Positions 1 through 9,567 of a DNA stretch of 64,000 nt are shown piece after piece. The position numbers and the translations under genes are program-made. This DNA comes from Actinernus sp. WN-2022. Lineage: Eukaryota > Cnidaria > Anthozoa > Actiniaria > Actinernidae. The stretch is taken from contig JAOWCC010000655.1 in NCBI GenBank assembly GCA_030867875.1, forward strand, positions 6,673,083 through 6,737,082, in the 5' to 3' direction. The notes under the pieces are model-generated. The model saw only the letters and a list, made by a program, of their open reading frames with translations, did no database searches and was not told the origin of the DNA. Position 1 is the first letter of the stretch. Each line of letters opens with the position of its first letter.

Positions 1-1
1 T

Positions 2-199
2 GTGGCTGGCTTGTTGTCTCTTAAAGCAGGTCGCTTTGTGGCTCTAGCTAGTGCCTTGTTCCATGTAGCTAACCATATAGTTAGTCGCGAAGAGGCAAGT
101 GATCAACCTATTAAAGACCTGCCGACTACAGATACATCGCAACAAGATGGAGGAACAACAAGATCGGATAACTGCAGACCCACCGAAGACTGTGTCTGA
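2..199 (+). CDS. C-terminal end of an unidentified Polinton ORF
   Basis: The frame is open from base 2 to a TGA ending at 199 and has no ATG, so it is the 3' end of a gene beginning before the window. The visible 65 residues hold a hydrophobic segment (LLSLKAGRFVALASALFHVA, residues 2-21) followed by a polar tail rich in D, T and Q. It overlaps the next gene by about 50 bp in another frame, which is normal for these compact elements. Function is not recognised. A small membrane or virion protein is the reasonable guess. Confidence 0.45.
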   Translation: MAGLLSLKAGRFVALASALFHVANHIVSREEASDQPIKDLPTTDTSQQDGGTTRSDNCRPTEDCV

Positions 200-533
200 C
201 AAAAATGTAAAGGATCCAAAGCGCGTTGCTGCTGGAAAAGCACTGGCAGAAAGCAATCGCTCCGCTACAGAGGCATTGAAGCGCGAAAAAGAGGAGCACT
301 CCCCTACGGAAGCCACTACCCATTCCGAAGGAACAAGCTGGTACGAGAACTTGTCTGCCAACACTACACCCTCAGCCATTGGTATTGGCGTTGCGTTGGT
401 AGGGCTGTACTATCAGTACAAGAGCAGCAAAGGAACTACCACCAATAATACGACACCCCACGCTCCAAGTTGCGAAGCAAACAGCAAAGAGACCCATTCC
501 GAAGGAACACGCGCGTTGCCCGTCATGGAGTAA
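147..533 (+). CDS. small basic/coiled protein with C-terminal TM segment
   Basis: The ATG at 147 was preferred to the upstream non-ATG opening at 99. About 128 residues: a charged, K/E/R/A-rich N-terminal half containing DPKRVAAGKALAESN, then a single hydrophobic stretch (IGIGVALVGLYYQYK) and a polar Thr/Asn/Ser tail ending in PVME. This reads as a tail-anchored or type II membrane protein. Its TM and tail resemble the C-terminus of the next gene (594-899), which also ends in PDME, so the two share a duplicated 3' part. Enzymatic function is not indicated. It lies in the same operon-like + strand run as the following three genes. Confidence 0.55.
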   Translation: MEEQQDRITADPPKTVSDKNVKDPKRVAAGKALAESNRSATEALKREKEEHSPTEATTHSEGTSWYENLSANTTPSAIGIGVALVGLYYQYKSSKGTTTNNTTPHAPSCEANSKETHSEGTRALPVME

Positions 534-552
534 GATGTTTCGGAGAAACGAG

Positions 553-584
553 CACCATTTGAAGCTGTTGCTTTGCAACTATAT
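553..584 (+). repeat. direct repeat, copy 1 (intergenic leader of the 594 gene)
   Basis: The block beginning CACCATTTGAAGCTGTTGCT is repeated at 900-931. Each copy sits just upstream of a gene starting MVENK(F/L)M, and each follows a gene ending in CATGGAGTAA. The repeat marks a cassette duplication rather than a known regulatory site, although it could carry a promoter. Confidence 0.8.
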
Positions 585-593
585 GTACATACG

Positions 594-899
594 ATGGTAG
601 AGAATAAGTTCATGCAAAGAGTAACTGACGCTGCTACACTCCTCGGAGTCGTTGTATACTTTGATCTCTTCGTAAGAAGAGCCCGTCTCGCACTAGATAG
701 CGAGTGTGAATACGAATGCGAGGATTGCAACGACGCAAACTTCTTCTACGAATGCGCGACCTGGACTCTCGAAACTTCACTCATAGCTATCGGCATGGCT
801 ACTGCGTTGGAAGGGCTGCTCGGGAAGTATAAGGGCAATAGCGAAACGCCATGCGACCCCGACGAAACGCATAGTGATAGTTCACCGGACATGGAGTAA
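594..899 (+). CDS. small membrane protein (cassette paralogue 1)
   Basis: Start ATG at 594 is aligned with its paralogue at 964 (MVENKFMQRVTDAATLLG against MVENKLMKAITDAAILTG). About 101 residues: an N-terminal hydrophobic segment, a Cys/acidic middle (ECEYECEDC), then a second hydrophobic segment (SLIAIGMATALEGLLGKY) and an acidic tail. The N-terminus matches the next gene while the C-terminus matches the previous gene, so it looks like a chimera made by unequal recombination. Not recognised outside Polintons. A virion membrane or capsid-associated role is inference only. Confidence 0.5.
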   Translation: MVENKFMQRVTDAATLLGVVVYFDLFVRRARLALDSECEYECEDCNDANFFYECATWTLETSLIAIGMATALEGLLGKYKGNSETPCDPDETHSDSSPDME

Positions 900-931
900 C
901 ACCATTTGAAGCTGTTGCTTTGCAACTATAT
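900..931 (+). repeat. direct repeat, copy 2
   Basis: Near-identical to 553-584; see that entry. It precedes the MVENKLM gene. Confidence 0.8.
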
Positions 932-963
932 ATGCCATAACGTAGTTAATGTGTGTATGTACA

Positions 964-1185
964 ATGGTAGAGAATAAATTGATGAAAGCAATAACTGACG
1001 CTGCTATATTGACTGGACTAGCCACAGGCATTGGTTGGATTGCAAAAAAGGTGATCAAGGAGCCTATGCTTAGCGATCCTTCATCAAACGTCTTGAATTA
1101 CGTGAAGTGGACGGCTGTATTGGCTGGTAGCATTGCCGCCAAGCAATATCTCGAGGATCAAAAGATCATACCTGCTAACGTATAA
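964..1185 (+). CDS. small two-TM protein (cassette paralogue 2)
   Basis: ATG at 964 gives 73 residues with two hydrophobic segments (AAILTGLATGIGWIA and YVKWTAVLAGSIAA) and short polar ends. The stop codon overlaps the next start as TAATG (1183-1187), typical of compact viral-style gene packing and suggesting a shared transcript. It is the least altered member of the cassette pair. Function unknown. Small hydrophobic proteins of this kind recur next to the integrase in cnidarian Polintons. Confidence 0.55.
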   Translation: MVENKLMKAITDAAILTGLATGIGWIAKKVIKEPMLSDPSSNVLNYVKWTAVLAGSIAAKQYLEDQKIIPANV

Positions 1186-1607
1186 TGGCAGCATCCATAG
1201 GTTTGACGGCCTTAGGAGCCGTACTTGACGCAGCAGCCTTCACAGGTGGAAGCTAACTCGGCAAATACCTTGCTGGTAACGATTCTGAGGCAGAGATGAA
1301 AAGGCACAACGAGGCTCTCGAGAAATTTCAAGCTGATGCGGCTGCCTTTGAAGAACAACAAGAAAAACTAGCCAACTGGGTCCAAGAACAGACAAATCTG
1401 CAGAACTATGCTTATGAGGATCTCAACAATACGGACCGCGCTCTTGTGCTATACAATACGGTACACGTAGGGCTACACCGCATGACTTTGAAGGAGCCTC
1501 GCTTCTCCGACTACTACCGACCTTCGAGTGCGCAGAAGACAGGCGAGTTGGTGTTTGTAGGTGGTGGGATGCTCGCCATTGGCTATGCAGTCACTCGCTG
1601 GCTATAA
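1185..1607 (+). pseudogene. coiled-coil plus TM protein, broken by an in-frame TAA
   Basis: The frame starts at ATG 1185 (overlapping the previous stop) and continues in the same frame to 1607, but is interrupted by TAA at 1254-1256, codon 24. Before the stop is a short hydrophobic Ala/Gly-rich stretch. After it come a long charged, Gln/Glu-rich helical region (about residues 38-80), the sequence EPRFSDYYRPS, and a C-terminal hydrophobic segment (FVGGGMLAIGYAV). Because both halves lie in one frame, a single nonsense change is the simplest explanation. The half from ATG 1296 could still be translated alone. Function unrecognised. Confidence 0.55.
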
Positions 1608-1677
1608 GCTTTGCTTAAAAAAAACGACCTTTTTTCTGCTTATTGAAGTTTAATGTGATACGTCATATAGCTTCGTT

Positions 1678-2787
1678 ATGGCGGAGGCTAAACTTACAAG
1701 TAAACTGAGTAGTAGGCTAAGCCTACGATACTATAGTCCAGAGAGCTACTGGAAAGGTCAGGCTGCAATTGGCAAACTCGCGGTGGCAGCAAATGTATCA
1801 GAAGATGTCGCTGCAAGTTGGCTGGAGAAACAAGCTCTGTGGCAGATATACCTTCCATCACCACGCCATGTTCCACGACCACATTGGACCGTATCAAACC
1901 CAAACGAGGTTCACCAAGCTGATTTGCTTTTCCTACCACATGATCGACCTGGACGTGGACGAAAGCTCTATAAATATGCTTTGGTGGTGATAGACGTGGC
2001 TTCTCGTTATAAAGAGGCTGAGCCTTTGGCCTCGAAAGATAGTGGCGAAGTGGATGCGGCCTTTGAACGAATATACGCGCGTAGTCCATTAACATGGCCA
2101 AAAACGTTACAAATCTATCCCGGTAGGCAGTTCATGGGACATATGTCTGAAACTTTAGAACGACATGGTACGAAGGTCCAACGAGGTGAGGCAGGCAATC
2201 ACAGGGCGCAAGGCTTTGTTGAGCGAGCAAACAGGACACTGGCTGAGAGATTGTTTGGATATCGATATGCACAGGAGATGGTGCTTGCTTCGGAAGGATC
2301 GGATGCACAGAGTAGAGAATGGGTTCAAAGACTTCCTGCTGTCATCAAAGCCATGAATAGTGAAGTGACTCGACTGATAGGAAAGGAGCCTTCAAAGGCT
2401 GTAGACGCCTCGAATGTGGACACAATAACCCCTTTCTATTCGCGATCTGTTGGATTAGCAGAGAAAAGGCTACCATATTCCGTACGCGTACGATACCTAT
2501 ACGCACCTGGTGAGTTGGAAGGAGGATCTCAGCGGCGTGCAACCGACCCTATATGGAGCCTGGATACATATAGCATCTCGCGTAGTGTGATCTCAAAGAA
2601 CCAGCCGGTACTGTACTACCTTGCAAAGCAAGAAGGAACCGTCCAAGTGGCTTTGCAAGGAGGCGTTGCTGATACACGAGGTCCTCCTCGACGTGGCTTT
2701 GTCCGTAAAGAGCTACAAGTGGTGCCAATGAACACAGACCTGCCACCAAAGGATATCTTGGTTGTGCCAAACCGACCTAGGCATTAG
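1678..2787 (+). CDS. INT: Polinton retroviral-like integrase (catalytic Asp lost)
   Basis: 369 residues from ATG 1678. This is the DDE integrase that inserts element DNA into the host chromosome. The RNase H-like core runs from about residue 75 to 230: first Asp in HQADLLFLPHD, third acidic residue in GFVERANRTLAERLF. At the second position the element B copy reads VDPGREF while this copy reads IYPGRQF, so the essential Asp is Tyr. The C-terminal part (RGFVRKELQVVP) is the usual basic beta-rich tail. It ends one base before the convergent PolB gene. The ORF is full length, but the missing Asp predicts no catalytic activity. Confidence 0.9.
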   Translation: MAEAKLTSKLSSRLSLRYYSPESYWKGQAAIGKLAVAANVSEDVAASWLEKQALWQIYLPSPRHVPRPHWTVSNPNEVHQADLLFLPHDRPGRGRKLYKYALVVIDVASRYKEAEPLASKDSGEVDAAFERIYARSPLTWPKTLQIYPGRQFMGHMSETLERHGTKVQRGEAGNHRAQGFVERANRTLAERLFGYRYAQEMVLASEGSDAQSREWVQRLPAVIKAMNSEVTRLIGKEPSKAVDASNVDTITPFYSRSVGLAEKRLPYSVRVRYLYAPGELEGGSQRRATDPIWSLDTYSISRSVISKNQPVLYYLAKQEGTVQVALQGGVADTRGPPRRGFVRKELQVVPMNTDLPPKDILVVPNRPRH

Positions 2788-2788
2788 C

Positions 2789-5700
2789 TTAGGCTAATAG
2801 CTCATCAATGAGGTCGTCAAAGTCTTGGCAACAGAGTTGCATTTCTGGAAGGGTGTCTTTGTGTCCATAGGCTAGGGTATCGATCCCGTTCTCTACGATC
2901 CATCGCTTGGAGTCGAATGGTGAGAGAGAGACCTTATTCAGGTGCTGCCCATAGCGTAGCACATCCATCCCATGCCGGAAGGTTTTCTTAGCGAAGAGCG
3001 ACTCCTTGTACTGCTCGTGGCGAATATGCTTCTTCACAATTGCCTTCTGAATACCTTTGGCCTTTCTAATGTTTTTCCCGCCGGCCTCCAGGATGGAATA
3101 CATCTTAGGCCAATGGCCTACGTACTCAGCAATGGGACGCCCGGCACATTCATCCTTCATCTTTCCAAGGACTTTCTTGTTTACCATGCAATGGAGTGGG
3201 TGCTCCTTTGGGTAGTCAGATGTGTCGTAGAGATCCTTGTTTGTAGCCATGTCGGCATACGCATCATCTGCTTGGATCTCAAGTAGCAGACTGTCCGTGT
3301 CTGTGTAGAGCAGCTGACATCGGTCTTCATACTGTCCAAACAGCTGGTTGTAATAGAAGTCGTACATCAGATGCTTTGAGAGGTCAAGAATGCTCATCCC
3401 CACGTAGACTGGGCGGTTCAATGTCAGCCGACTTTAGTGCATTTGCAGGGCTGCCAGATCATCATCAAAGATGTTTGCCCGCGCAAAGGCTGGGCTGGCA
3501 ATCAGGCGTCTGAGTTTGTCCTCTTCGCTGGCGCGCACTAGATTGACATTGACGCGCTTGCGCAAGTTCTCCATGGTTTTGCCAAAGACGCTATTGTTCA
3601 TCAACTTGTACAGGTCCTTTTCGAAGTCACTGGTTGCATTCTTCCGGAGCTCAGTGTTTTTTCGGATATAAGACTCCATCCATGGACTTTGGTCGAATCG
3701 TAGTGCTCAGTGAATCTTCTGGAGACGCATGCCTAGGGATAGGTGGAGCTGTAGATTGCGGTAGTGGAGTACATATCGCTCTTTGTCGCGGAGGTTTGGC
3801 ACCAGCTTTTCAACCTCTATGGATGTCCCTTTGAGTCTGTGCTGATACTCTAACATCCACTCCTTTGGGATCTTCATGCGCTCTGGTGCTAGAGGATAGG
3901 CATTGTGTGAGTTGTCTTGGATAGTTCTTGGAGGTCCTCTACCCATTCGAAGCCACCTGTTGGTAGTGGCTGACTCATTGCCCATCCATATAGGTTGTTG
4001 GCATCGAAATACTGGATATATGTTGTGGGCTTGGATTGGTCGTAACACTCAACGAGATGATTGTTGGCCTTGGCATGTCTCTTGGATACATGGATATGCC
4101 TCCACGAAGACCTTTCTCTATGAAGAGATGCTGGTCATAGTCCACGAGCAGCTCGAGCTCCACACCTGTAGTCTTCAAGAGCGCATTCCAAGAGAGGCCA
4201 GTGCTGGTGTAGTAGTGTGCAGGGTCCAAGCCATACTGATGTAGACATGTTTTCCGAAAGGTCTCAAAGACATCTGCCAGGAGAAGCACATCAGTTCGGA
4301 GGTAAAGGTTGTGGTAGTCTCCCATATCTTTACAGCCAAAAGTGCTCCAGACCTTTTGTGCGTGGGTATAGTCCTCCTCGGAAATGCCTTCAGATGATAA
4401 CTTGCTGTAGAAGTCGGCTCGTGGCGGGAGTGGCTCTGAAAACCGATCCCAACTATCCATATACTCATACGGGTAGACACCTTTTCGCAATAGGAGGCGT
4501 TGCCGCTCTACACTAGGCTCATACCGAGCAGTAATCTGGAAGGCTTCTGGCCGGTTTGCTACCACCAGCTTGTCTAGGGATGCCAAGAGGAACTGAGCGC
4601 TGTCGATGAATCGCAGCTGGCCTAGGGAGAATGATATGTACTTCTCTGTGTTATTGGGGATACATGTGATATGTCCCTCCATCTTGGAAATAGCCTGCAT
4701 TATGAGATGTGAGTCGTAACCCCGCAGGTTGTGGAATGCGACTGGAATGACTGTGGTTTTGGGGCTAAACCGAAGCTTGAGGTTACAGGCATTGTGGGCT
4801 GCACCTCTATACTTACCCGTGATGTGGAAATGGTCACGAACTGAGTCATTGTAGAGTGGCTTATCACATACATGGCAGATGGTGGTCGTATTGTGGGTCA
4901 ACTCATCCATTGGGGTCATCAATATTGCTTTGGGGTTTGTCAAAAATACCTTGATTTTCGATTCTTCTTGTTGCATTGCCTCCAGGAACCTTTCTGCAGC
5001 ATCCAGATCTCTGTAGACGACTGGAGGCTCCGTATGACCATCACATCGCACCACGACGTAGCCAAAGCCACAAGCCTCATGATGCTGCGTTTTCTGAGTG
5101 TTGCTCTTTGTGGGATCGAGCTCTGGTCCTGCGATCTTTGTGGTCAAAGCCTCAAAGTCAGCATAGATAACATACGGAGCTGGAAGCTGATGGTTTTGGA
5201 AGGAGAGCTTGTTCTCACCCTCTTTAGGCATTTCCACACTCACTGCGGTTTTCCCTATACCTTGACACTCAGGCTTGTGGGCTTCCAGAAGGTCGTTTCG
5301 ATAGTAGGGGGTTGTCAGGCACCTGTCGCAGAAGTATTTACGCTCTCTGTGCTTGGAATGATAATACAACAGTTTGTTCAAGTCCTTGATCCAGGTGTAG
5401 TGGAATTTACCTTCCTTCTCGATCAGCAGGAGGCTGAGCCTAGGTATGTCTACGGATTGCTTACTATATGCGTGGATGAAGACACACTGTCCCAGCCAAA
5501 TACATTGATGGCTAGGCCATTCTGTTTTTCGACCTTCTGTATCTGGGAGATTGGTGTGGGGGCGTCGATCCCTGTGAATCAAGACCATCTTGGATGGGGT
5601 ACTTGGTGAGCCTGTCAACATGATTATCTGCAGGGAATATAGCAGACCGTAAGACCCATCGTAGACATTGGTCATCCTTGTTTTTGACATTAATCACTGC

Positions 5701-6183
5701 CTTCTTGTTTCTCACCGCTGCAGGTAGTTCGATGTATGATCCACCTCTCAGAGGTTGATAGCGAGCGATGTTTAGCCAGAGCAGGATGATGCGGTCAACA
5801 ATCCATCCAGAGCCTCTATGCGTCCACTTCTCGAGGGCCTCTAGAATCATTGGGATAGCCCTGGCTAAGGTCTCATGAATCTCGTGGGTCTGCATGACAA
5901 CCTCCTGTTTATGGCGCATCGTAGGGTTAGTAAACTCTTGGCAACCGTCTGGATGGTCCTTTCTGAGCTGCACCTTCAGAGCAAGTTGAAACTTCACACC
6001 ATGTAGGTCTTGGATTTCTTCCACCAATTTCTGATGAACCTCATGGCGCACATCTTCTAGAAAGGCCCTTGGATCGACACCTAGTTCGTGACCCTCGGGA
6101 ACATCCATCTGCCACCCATGCAGATATTTGCCGATAGCCCGTGGGGTTCGCTTCAAGGTAAGATGTGGTTGCTGTTCATCCAT
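2789..6183 (-). pseudogene. pPolB: protein-primed family B DNA polymerase, frameshifted
   Basis: Reading on the minus strand, the N-terminal region starts at ATG 6183. Exo I (YADFEAL) and Exo II (FHNLRGYDSHL) lie in the 5690-3975 frame. Motif B (KLMNNSVFGKTMENL) lies around 3,560-3,600 and motif C (YTDTDSLLLEI) around 3,280-3,300. The gene is broken by a frameshift near 5,570, another near 4,000-4,050, and in-frame stops at 3,707-3,709 (TGA) and 3,434-3,436 (TAA). The last three pieces share one frame. All polymerase motifs remain recognisable, so decay is moderate. It would have replicated the element by protein-primed strand displacement. Confidence 0.9.
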
Positions 6184-6209
6184 ATTGGTTCGTATATTAT
6201 AGGAGAGTT

Positions 6210-6240
6210 ATTGTCTAAATGGTATATATCGTATGGAGTA
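6210..6240 (-). promoter_or_regulatory. TATA-containing repeat upstream of PolB
   Basis: The block ATTGTCTAAATGGTATA...TGGAGTA lies about 27 bp upstream of the PolB start and recurs upstream of the zinc-finger gene at 6,494-6,523. Sharing between two minus-strand genes suggests a common element promoter with a TATA core. No experimental support. Confidence 0.45.
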
Positions 6241-6251
6241 TCAGCACGTGT

Positions 6252-6461
6252 CTAATTTTTGTTATTGATAGGATTAGGGTGGCAGGTAGGACAGTTCTTC
6301 TTCTTATGTCTCCACAAAGCAAAGTAGCAGCTTAGCTCTCCTCCACAATTCTCGCACATAAAACGCTTTGGAACCTTGACGCATGGGGTCTTACGATGCT
6401 CTTGATGGCGTTTCAGATTCCAACTCCTCTGAAACACTCTTTCGCACTTTTCACACTCCAT
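6252..6461 (-). CDS. two-finger C2H2 zinc-finger protein
   Basis: 69 residues from ATG 6461. Finger 1 is CEKC-x12-H-x3-H type (CEKCERVFQRSWNLKRHQEH). Finger 2 starts CENCGGELSCYFALWRH and continues through a KKKNC/C..C segment, so its second half is non-standard. The size and fingers suggest a DNA- or RNA-binding regulator. It is transcribed in the same direction as PolB, 68 bp upstream of it, with a duplicated TATA-like block before each gene. Small zinc-finger genes next to PolB are common in Polintons. The exact role is unknown. Confidence 0.65.
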   Translation of the reverse strand: MECEKCERVFQRSWNLKRHQEHRKTPCVKVPKRFMCENCGGELSCYFALWRHKKKNCPTCHPNPINNKN

Positions 6462-6493
6462 CTTCTATGGTAGTCCTATGTCTTATTCTACAC

Positions 6494-6545
6494 TATTGTC
6501 TAAATGGTATAACATGTGGAGTAAAAATGGTATAACATGTGGAGT
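6494..6545 (-). promoter_or_regulatory. duplicated TATA-like block upstream of the zinc-finger gene
   Basis: One full copy of the ATTGTCTAAATGGTATAACA block plus TGTGGAGTA (6,494-6,523) is followed by a partial copy (about 6,526-6,545). It matches 6,210-6,240. Likely promoter of the minus-strand zinc-finger gene. Confidence 0.45.
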
Positions 6546-6599
6546 AAAAAAATGAACGTATACGATCATGGAGTTCGGCCTGCCTAAGAGCTTGATAAT

Positions 6600-6758
6600 G
6601 TAGTATGAAACATGGGGGTTCTGGATAACTTTTCTTGGGGAACCGTTGAGGTCACGAAATATTAGTGGCATGAAGACGAAGTCTGAATGGCACGAAGTAT
6701 GAGTGCCCTCGACGGTTACCCAAGAAAAGTGGTCCAGAACCCCCATGTTTCATACTAC
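6600..6758. mobile_element. foldback MITE
   Basis: Arms of about 55 bp starting TAGTATGAAACATGGGGGTT are inverted at 6,700-6,757, around a short spacer. There is no coding capacity. It sits between element A and an RT remnant. Confidence 0.75.
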
Positions 6759-6762
6759 TGAT

Positions 6763-7090
6763 GGTATTAAATCTAGTTATGTGGAAGTCCTCCTTGCTAC
6801 GTAAATTGTATGTGGTATCGTTTTTCTTCTCTTTTATTCTGTCTATCTTTCTCCTGTTCGAATTTGTGCAGAAGTGCCACACTATGTGGCAATACGTTAA
6901 GTTCGGTAATATGGCTGCCTTGTACAAATGTAGTTTAGCCTCTTGCTTGGAATCAGATTCTTCAAGCGTGAGAGAACCCCTACCTTCCTGCTAGCCTTTG
7001 TGCTTATCCCCTGTATGCAAGTTTTAAAGTTTAGTAGACGGTCTATAGTGACACCCAGTAATTTATGCTTTTCGCAGGGCGTTGAACATT
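6763..7090 (-). pseudogene. non-LTR retrotransposon RT C-terminal remnant
   Basis: On the minus strand two frames read LLGVTIDRLLNF...RKVGVLSRLKNLIPS and then YKAAILPNLTYCHIVWHF. These are the thumb and post-thumb motifs of CR1/jockey-like reverse transcriptases. At least one frameshift separates the blocks, and the rest of the element is missing on both sides. No function is left. Confidence 0.75.
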
Positions 7091-7396
7091 CATTAGTTGG
7101 CTTTGTTTCTAATGTGAGAGTGCCAAGTCATAACATTTGTCTCTATTGCCTTGAAGAAAGTTTTCCTTGTTTGGGTGGTAGGACTGGCCAAATTGCAGCA
7201 TTTTACAGAGGCAAAGCATGTTCCCGAACAAAACAAATACGACCTGGATGCCCCCCTACTGCCGCATGTAACTGGTGGTCATTTGCGTACATCGAGAAGT
7301 TTGTATCTTTCATAAAATATGTCAAGTCGTTTTGGCTTAAGTTCCATAACAAAACCTCTGCTATTTGAAGCTTTACAAGTCAAGCTATGGGCTTTT

Positions 7397-7531
7397 GTCA
7401 CACGGCGGCCATGTTGGCTTGAAACAATAGATTCCCACGTGTAGCCTTGTACTGAGCAGTTTCAGAACGAGTTCACGCGTGCAAAACAAAGGCTTTTATA
7501 CTCCTGGGATTAAACATGGCCGCCGTGTGAA
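7397..7531. mobile_element. small MITE with GGCGGCCATGTT termini
   Basis: TCACACGGCGGCCATGTT at the left is inverted at the right (AACATGGCCGCCGTGTGA). Internal sequence is unrelated to genes. Confidence 0.55.
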
Positions 7532-7574
7532 TAAGGTCCATTGACGTTCTTTAATGACGCGGTATGTTTAATCC

Positions 7575-7857
7575 CTCCCGCCTCCCAGTTAGCTCAGTGG
7601 TTAAGCTCCGGTCTGTCGCGCGGGATGTCGCGGGTTCAAATCCCTGCCGAACCAACTCCCAGAGTCTTAAAATAACTGAGTAGAAGGTGCTGCCTTTGTT
7701 AAACAATCTTGTTCTCGAACTGCAAATGGTTAGACCTTCATGTCTTCTCGGATAAGGGCGTTAAATCGTAGGTCCCACGTCGGCCTCAAGTTTATCAGTC
7801 ACTCCAGACTGTCACGAGTTACCGACGTTAAATACAGTTGCTTTACTTTACTTTAAT
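7575..7857 (+). mobile_element. tRNA-derived SINE
   Basis: A box (TAGCTCAGTGGTTA, about 7,590) and B box (GGGTTCAAATCCC, 7,632-7,644) have tRNA-like spacing, followed by a non-tRNA body and a tail of repeated CTTTA ending near 7,857. It is therefore a SINE transcribed by RNA polymerase III, not a tRNA gene. The acceptor stem cannot pair. Confidence 0.8.
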
Positions 7858-8640
7858 CCAAGGAGAGTGAAAACGTTTGTTTTGAACTAATTATTAAACT
7901 GCTCAGTGCGAGGATATGTGGTTGCTACGCCGTGTGATAAAAGCGAATTACTTGTAAAATTCATTGCTTTAAAGTTTCTGAATACCTCCAGGGTACAAAT
8001 AAACGTCATTGTGTATAGATCCATTACATAACTGTCGTCCAATTTCAATAGGTAATGTCCTGGAGACTCAGTTACTGGATACCTACAGGGTATAAATAAA
8101 CGTTATACTCTTATCACTCTGAACGAGCATAAAACATTTAATAGCTAAACTGCATTAAACACAAACAATTAACAGATCAGGGGCGGGCATCTCGTTTATT
8201 GATACTAGTCGGACATGTATACTTTATTAATTACAGCAGTACATAATGTTGGCCAATCAAGTCTATATAGATGTGTAATCAGTACATTTTCACTATTCTT
8301 AACATATGTCTTAAATAAAATTTAGGTATTAAGGTAGAGAATCGCCTTCGAGTGATTCTTACATATTAATCAGTCTTCTTTAAACACCCTCACGTTTTCC
8401 CAACGGGATTATATAACTTGTTTATATAACATAACAACATACTGCATTAATTCCTACCCACTTGTGTACATTCCGTAACGCTATAAAATATATTTATTGT
8501 GTATAGGATCCATTACATAAATGTCGTCTAATTTCAATAGGTAATGTTCTGGAGACTCAGTTACTGGATACCTACAGGGTATAAATAAATGTCATTGTGT
8601 ATAGAGCCATTACATTTTATTTCAATAGGTATTGTCCTGG
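7858..8640. repeat. gene-free region with degenerate 80-90-bp repeats
   Basis: The block GGTAATGTCCTGGAGACTCA followed by TTACTGGATACCTACAGGGT occurs near 8,050-8,100 and 8,540-8,590, with partial copies near 7,985 and 8,620. No gene is seen; the family is unidentified. Confidence 0.6.
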
Positions 8641-8953
8641 TGACTTTAGCCTCGTGTTCATGTTGCCACACAAAAGCATGTTCACATGAATGTGAGGCTA
8701 AAGATTCTTAAACAATGGTTACTCAAACTGACCACTTATGCAATGGAGGATCTGTACATGGGCAACCTGTGTACCAAAATGATCCTGACTGATAAATTAC
8801 ATGAACGTTTTTTAACTGTTGCTATGGCAACATAAGTAGGACGAATTTATATTCAGATCAGTGAATTTCACAATATTGACTTGATCATATTGTTTTAAAA
8901 ACCGTGTCGGCGAATTTTGATATTTTTGTGTAAACGAATTCTTCTCATAATAG

Positions 8954-9462
8954 GTGAGCTTTACATCAGATGTGCTGGAATGGTACAAGATGGTAATGCC
9001 TTGAAGATTGAAGGAGTGGACTTCAAGCCAACCAAGACAGCCACGGGCTGGTACCGCACTAACGATTACGTCATCATTGATAACCACGGTAAGGTGCGAA
9101 TCCTCGGGCGAACTGATGACGTCATCAATTGTGCCACAGTGACGATTCCTCCAGTGGAAGTCGAGTCAGTTTTATCACAGCACGACAACGTAGCAAGAGT
9201 CATTGCTATAGGTGTTCCTGACAAGAGGTTCTATGAACTAGTTTGCGCATGCGTCATTCTCAAGCCTGGTTTCCATGGCGACCAAGAGTTATTCACTGTT
9301 GAGTTGGACGAGTGGTGTGCAGACAGGTTTCTCATGCTTTCCCATGGTTTATCATGCAAGCCTGCTTATTACGTCCTATTGGAGGAATACCCCAAAACAA
9401 GAACTGGGAAAACAGACAGGAGGGCATTGAAGAAAGTCGCCATGGAAAAGCTGGGTCTGTAA
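8954..9462 (+). CDS. AMP-binding (acyl-CoA synthetase type) enzyme, terminal exon
   Basis: The exon follows a polypyrimidine-poor AG acceptor at 8,952-8,953 and joins in phase 1 (split Gly codon). It ends in TAA at 9,462. It encodes the hinge and C-terminal lid of the ANL adenylating family: motif A7 (GWYRTNDY), A8 (KVRILGRTDDVI), and A10 (YPKTRTGKTDRRALKK) with the catalytic Lys. Known family chemistry is acyl-AMP then acyl-CoA (or other thioester) formation. The large N-terminal domain is not in the window, so its exons must lie left of base 1 (with element A in an intron) or this is a duplicated fragment. Reading frame intact for about 170 residues, so likely real. Confidence 0.75.
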
Positions 9463-9567
9463 CCAAGCTCCGTCACTGTAATATTAAATATGCCCCAGGA
9501 TCCATTACCAGGAGCGTCCATATATACTATACCCGTCAGTCAGCGTATGACCGGTTTACATGACAAC

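Larger units (their letters stand above)
1..6560. mobile_element. Polinton/Maverick element A (partial, decayed)
   Basis: This stretch combines a retroviral-type integrase, a protein-primed family B DNA polymerase, a small zinc-finger protein and a run of small membrane-protein ORFs. That set is diagnostic of Polinton/Maverick or adintovirus elements integrated in animal genomes. The left end lies outside the window, so capsid genes, packaging ATPase and left TIR cannot be assessed. The right end must lie between the zinc-finger gene (6,461) and the MITE at 6,600, but without the left TIR it cannot be fixed. The integrase has lost a catalytic residue and PolB has frameshifts and stops, so this copy is dead. 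Confidence 0.85.

Noticed and set aside
4872..5609. 245-codon plus-strand ORF
   Set aside because: Antisense shadow of the PolB pseudogene; composition and motifs belong to the minus strand.
7581..7660. tRNA gene
   Set aside because: A and B boxes are present but no acceptor stem pairs, and a SINE body with CTTTA tail follows.
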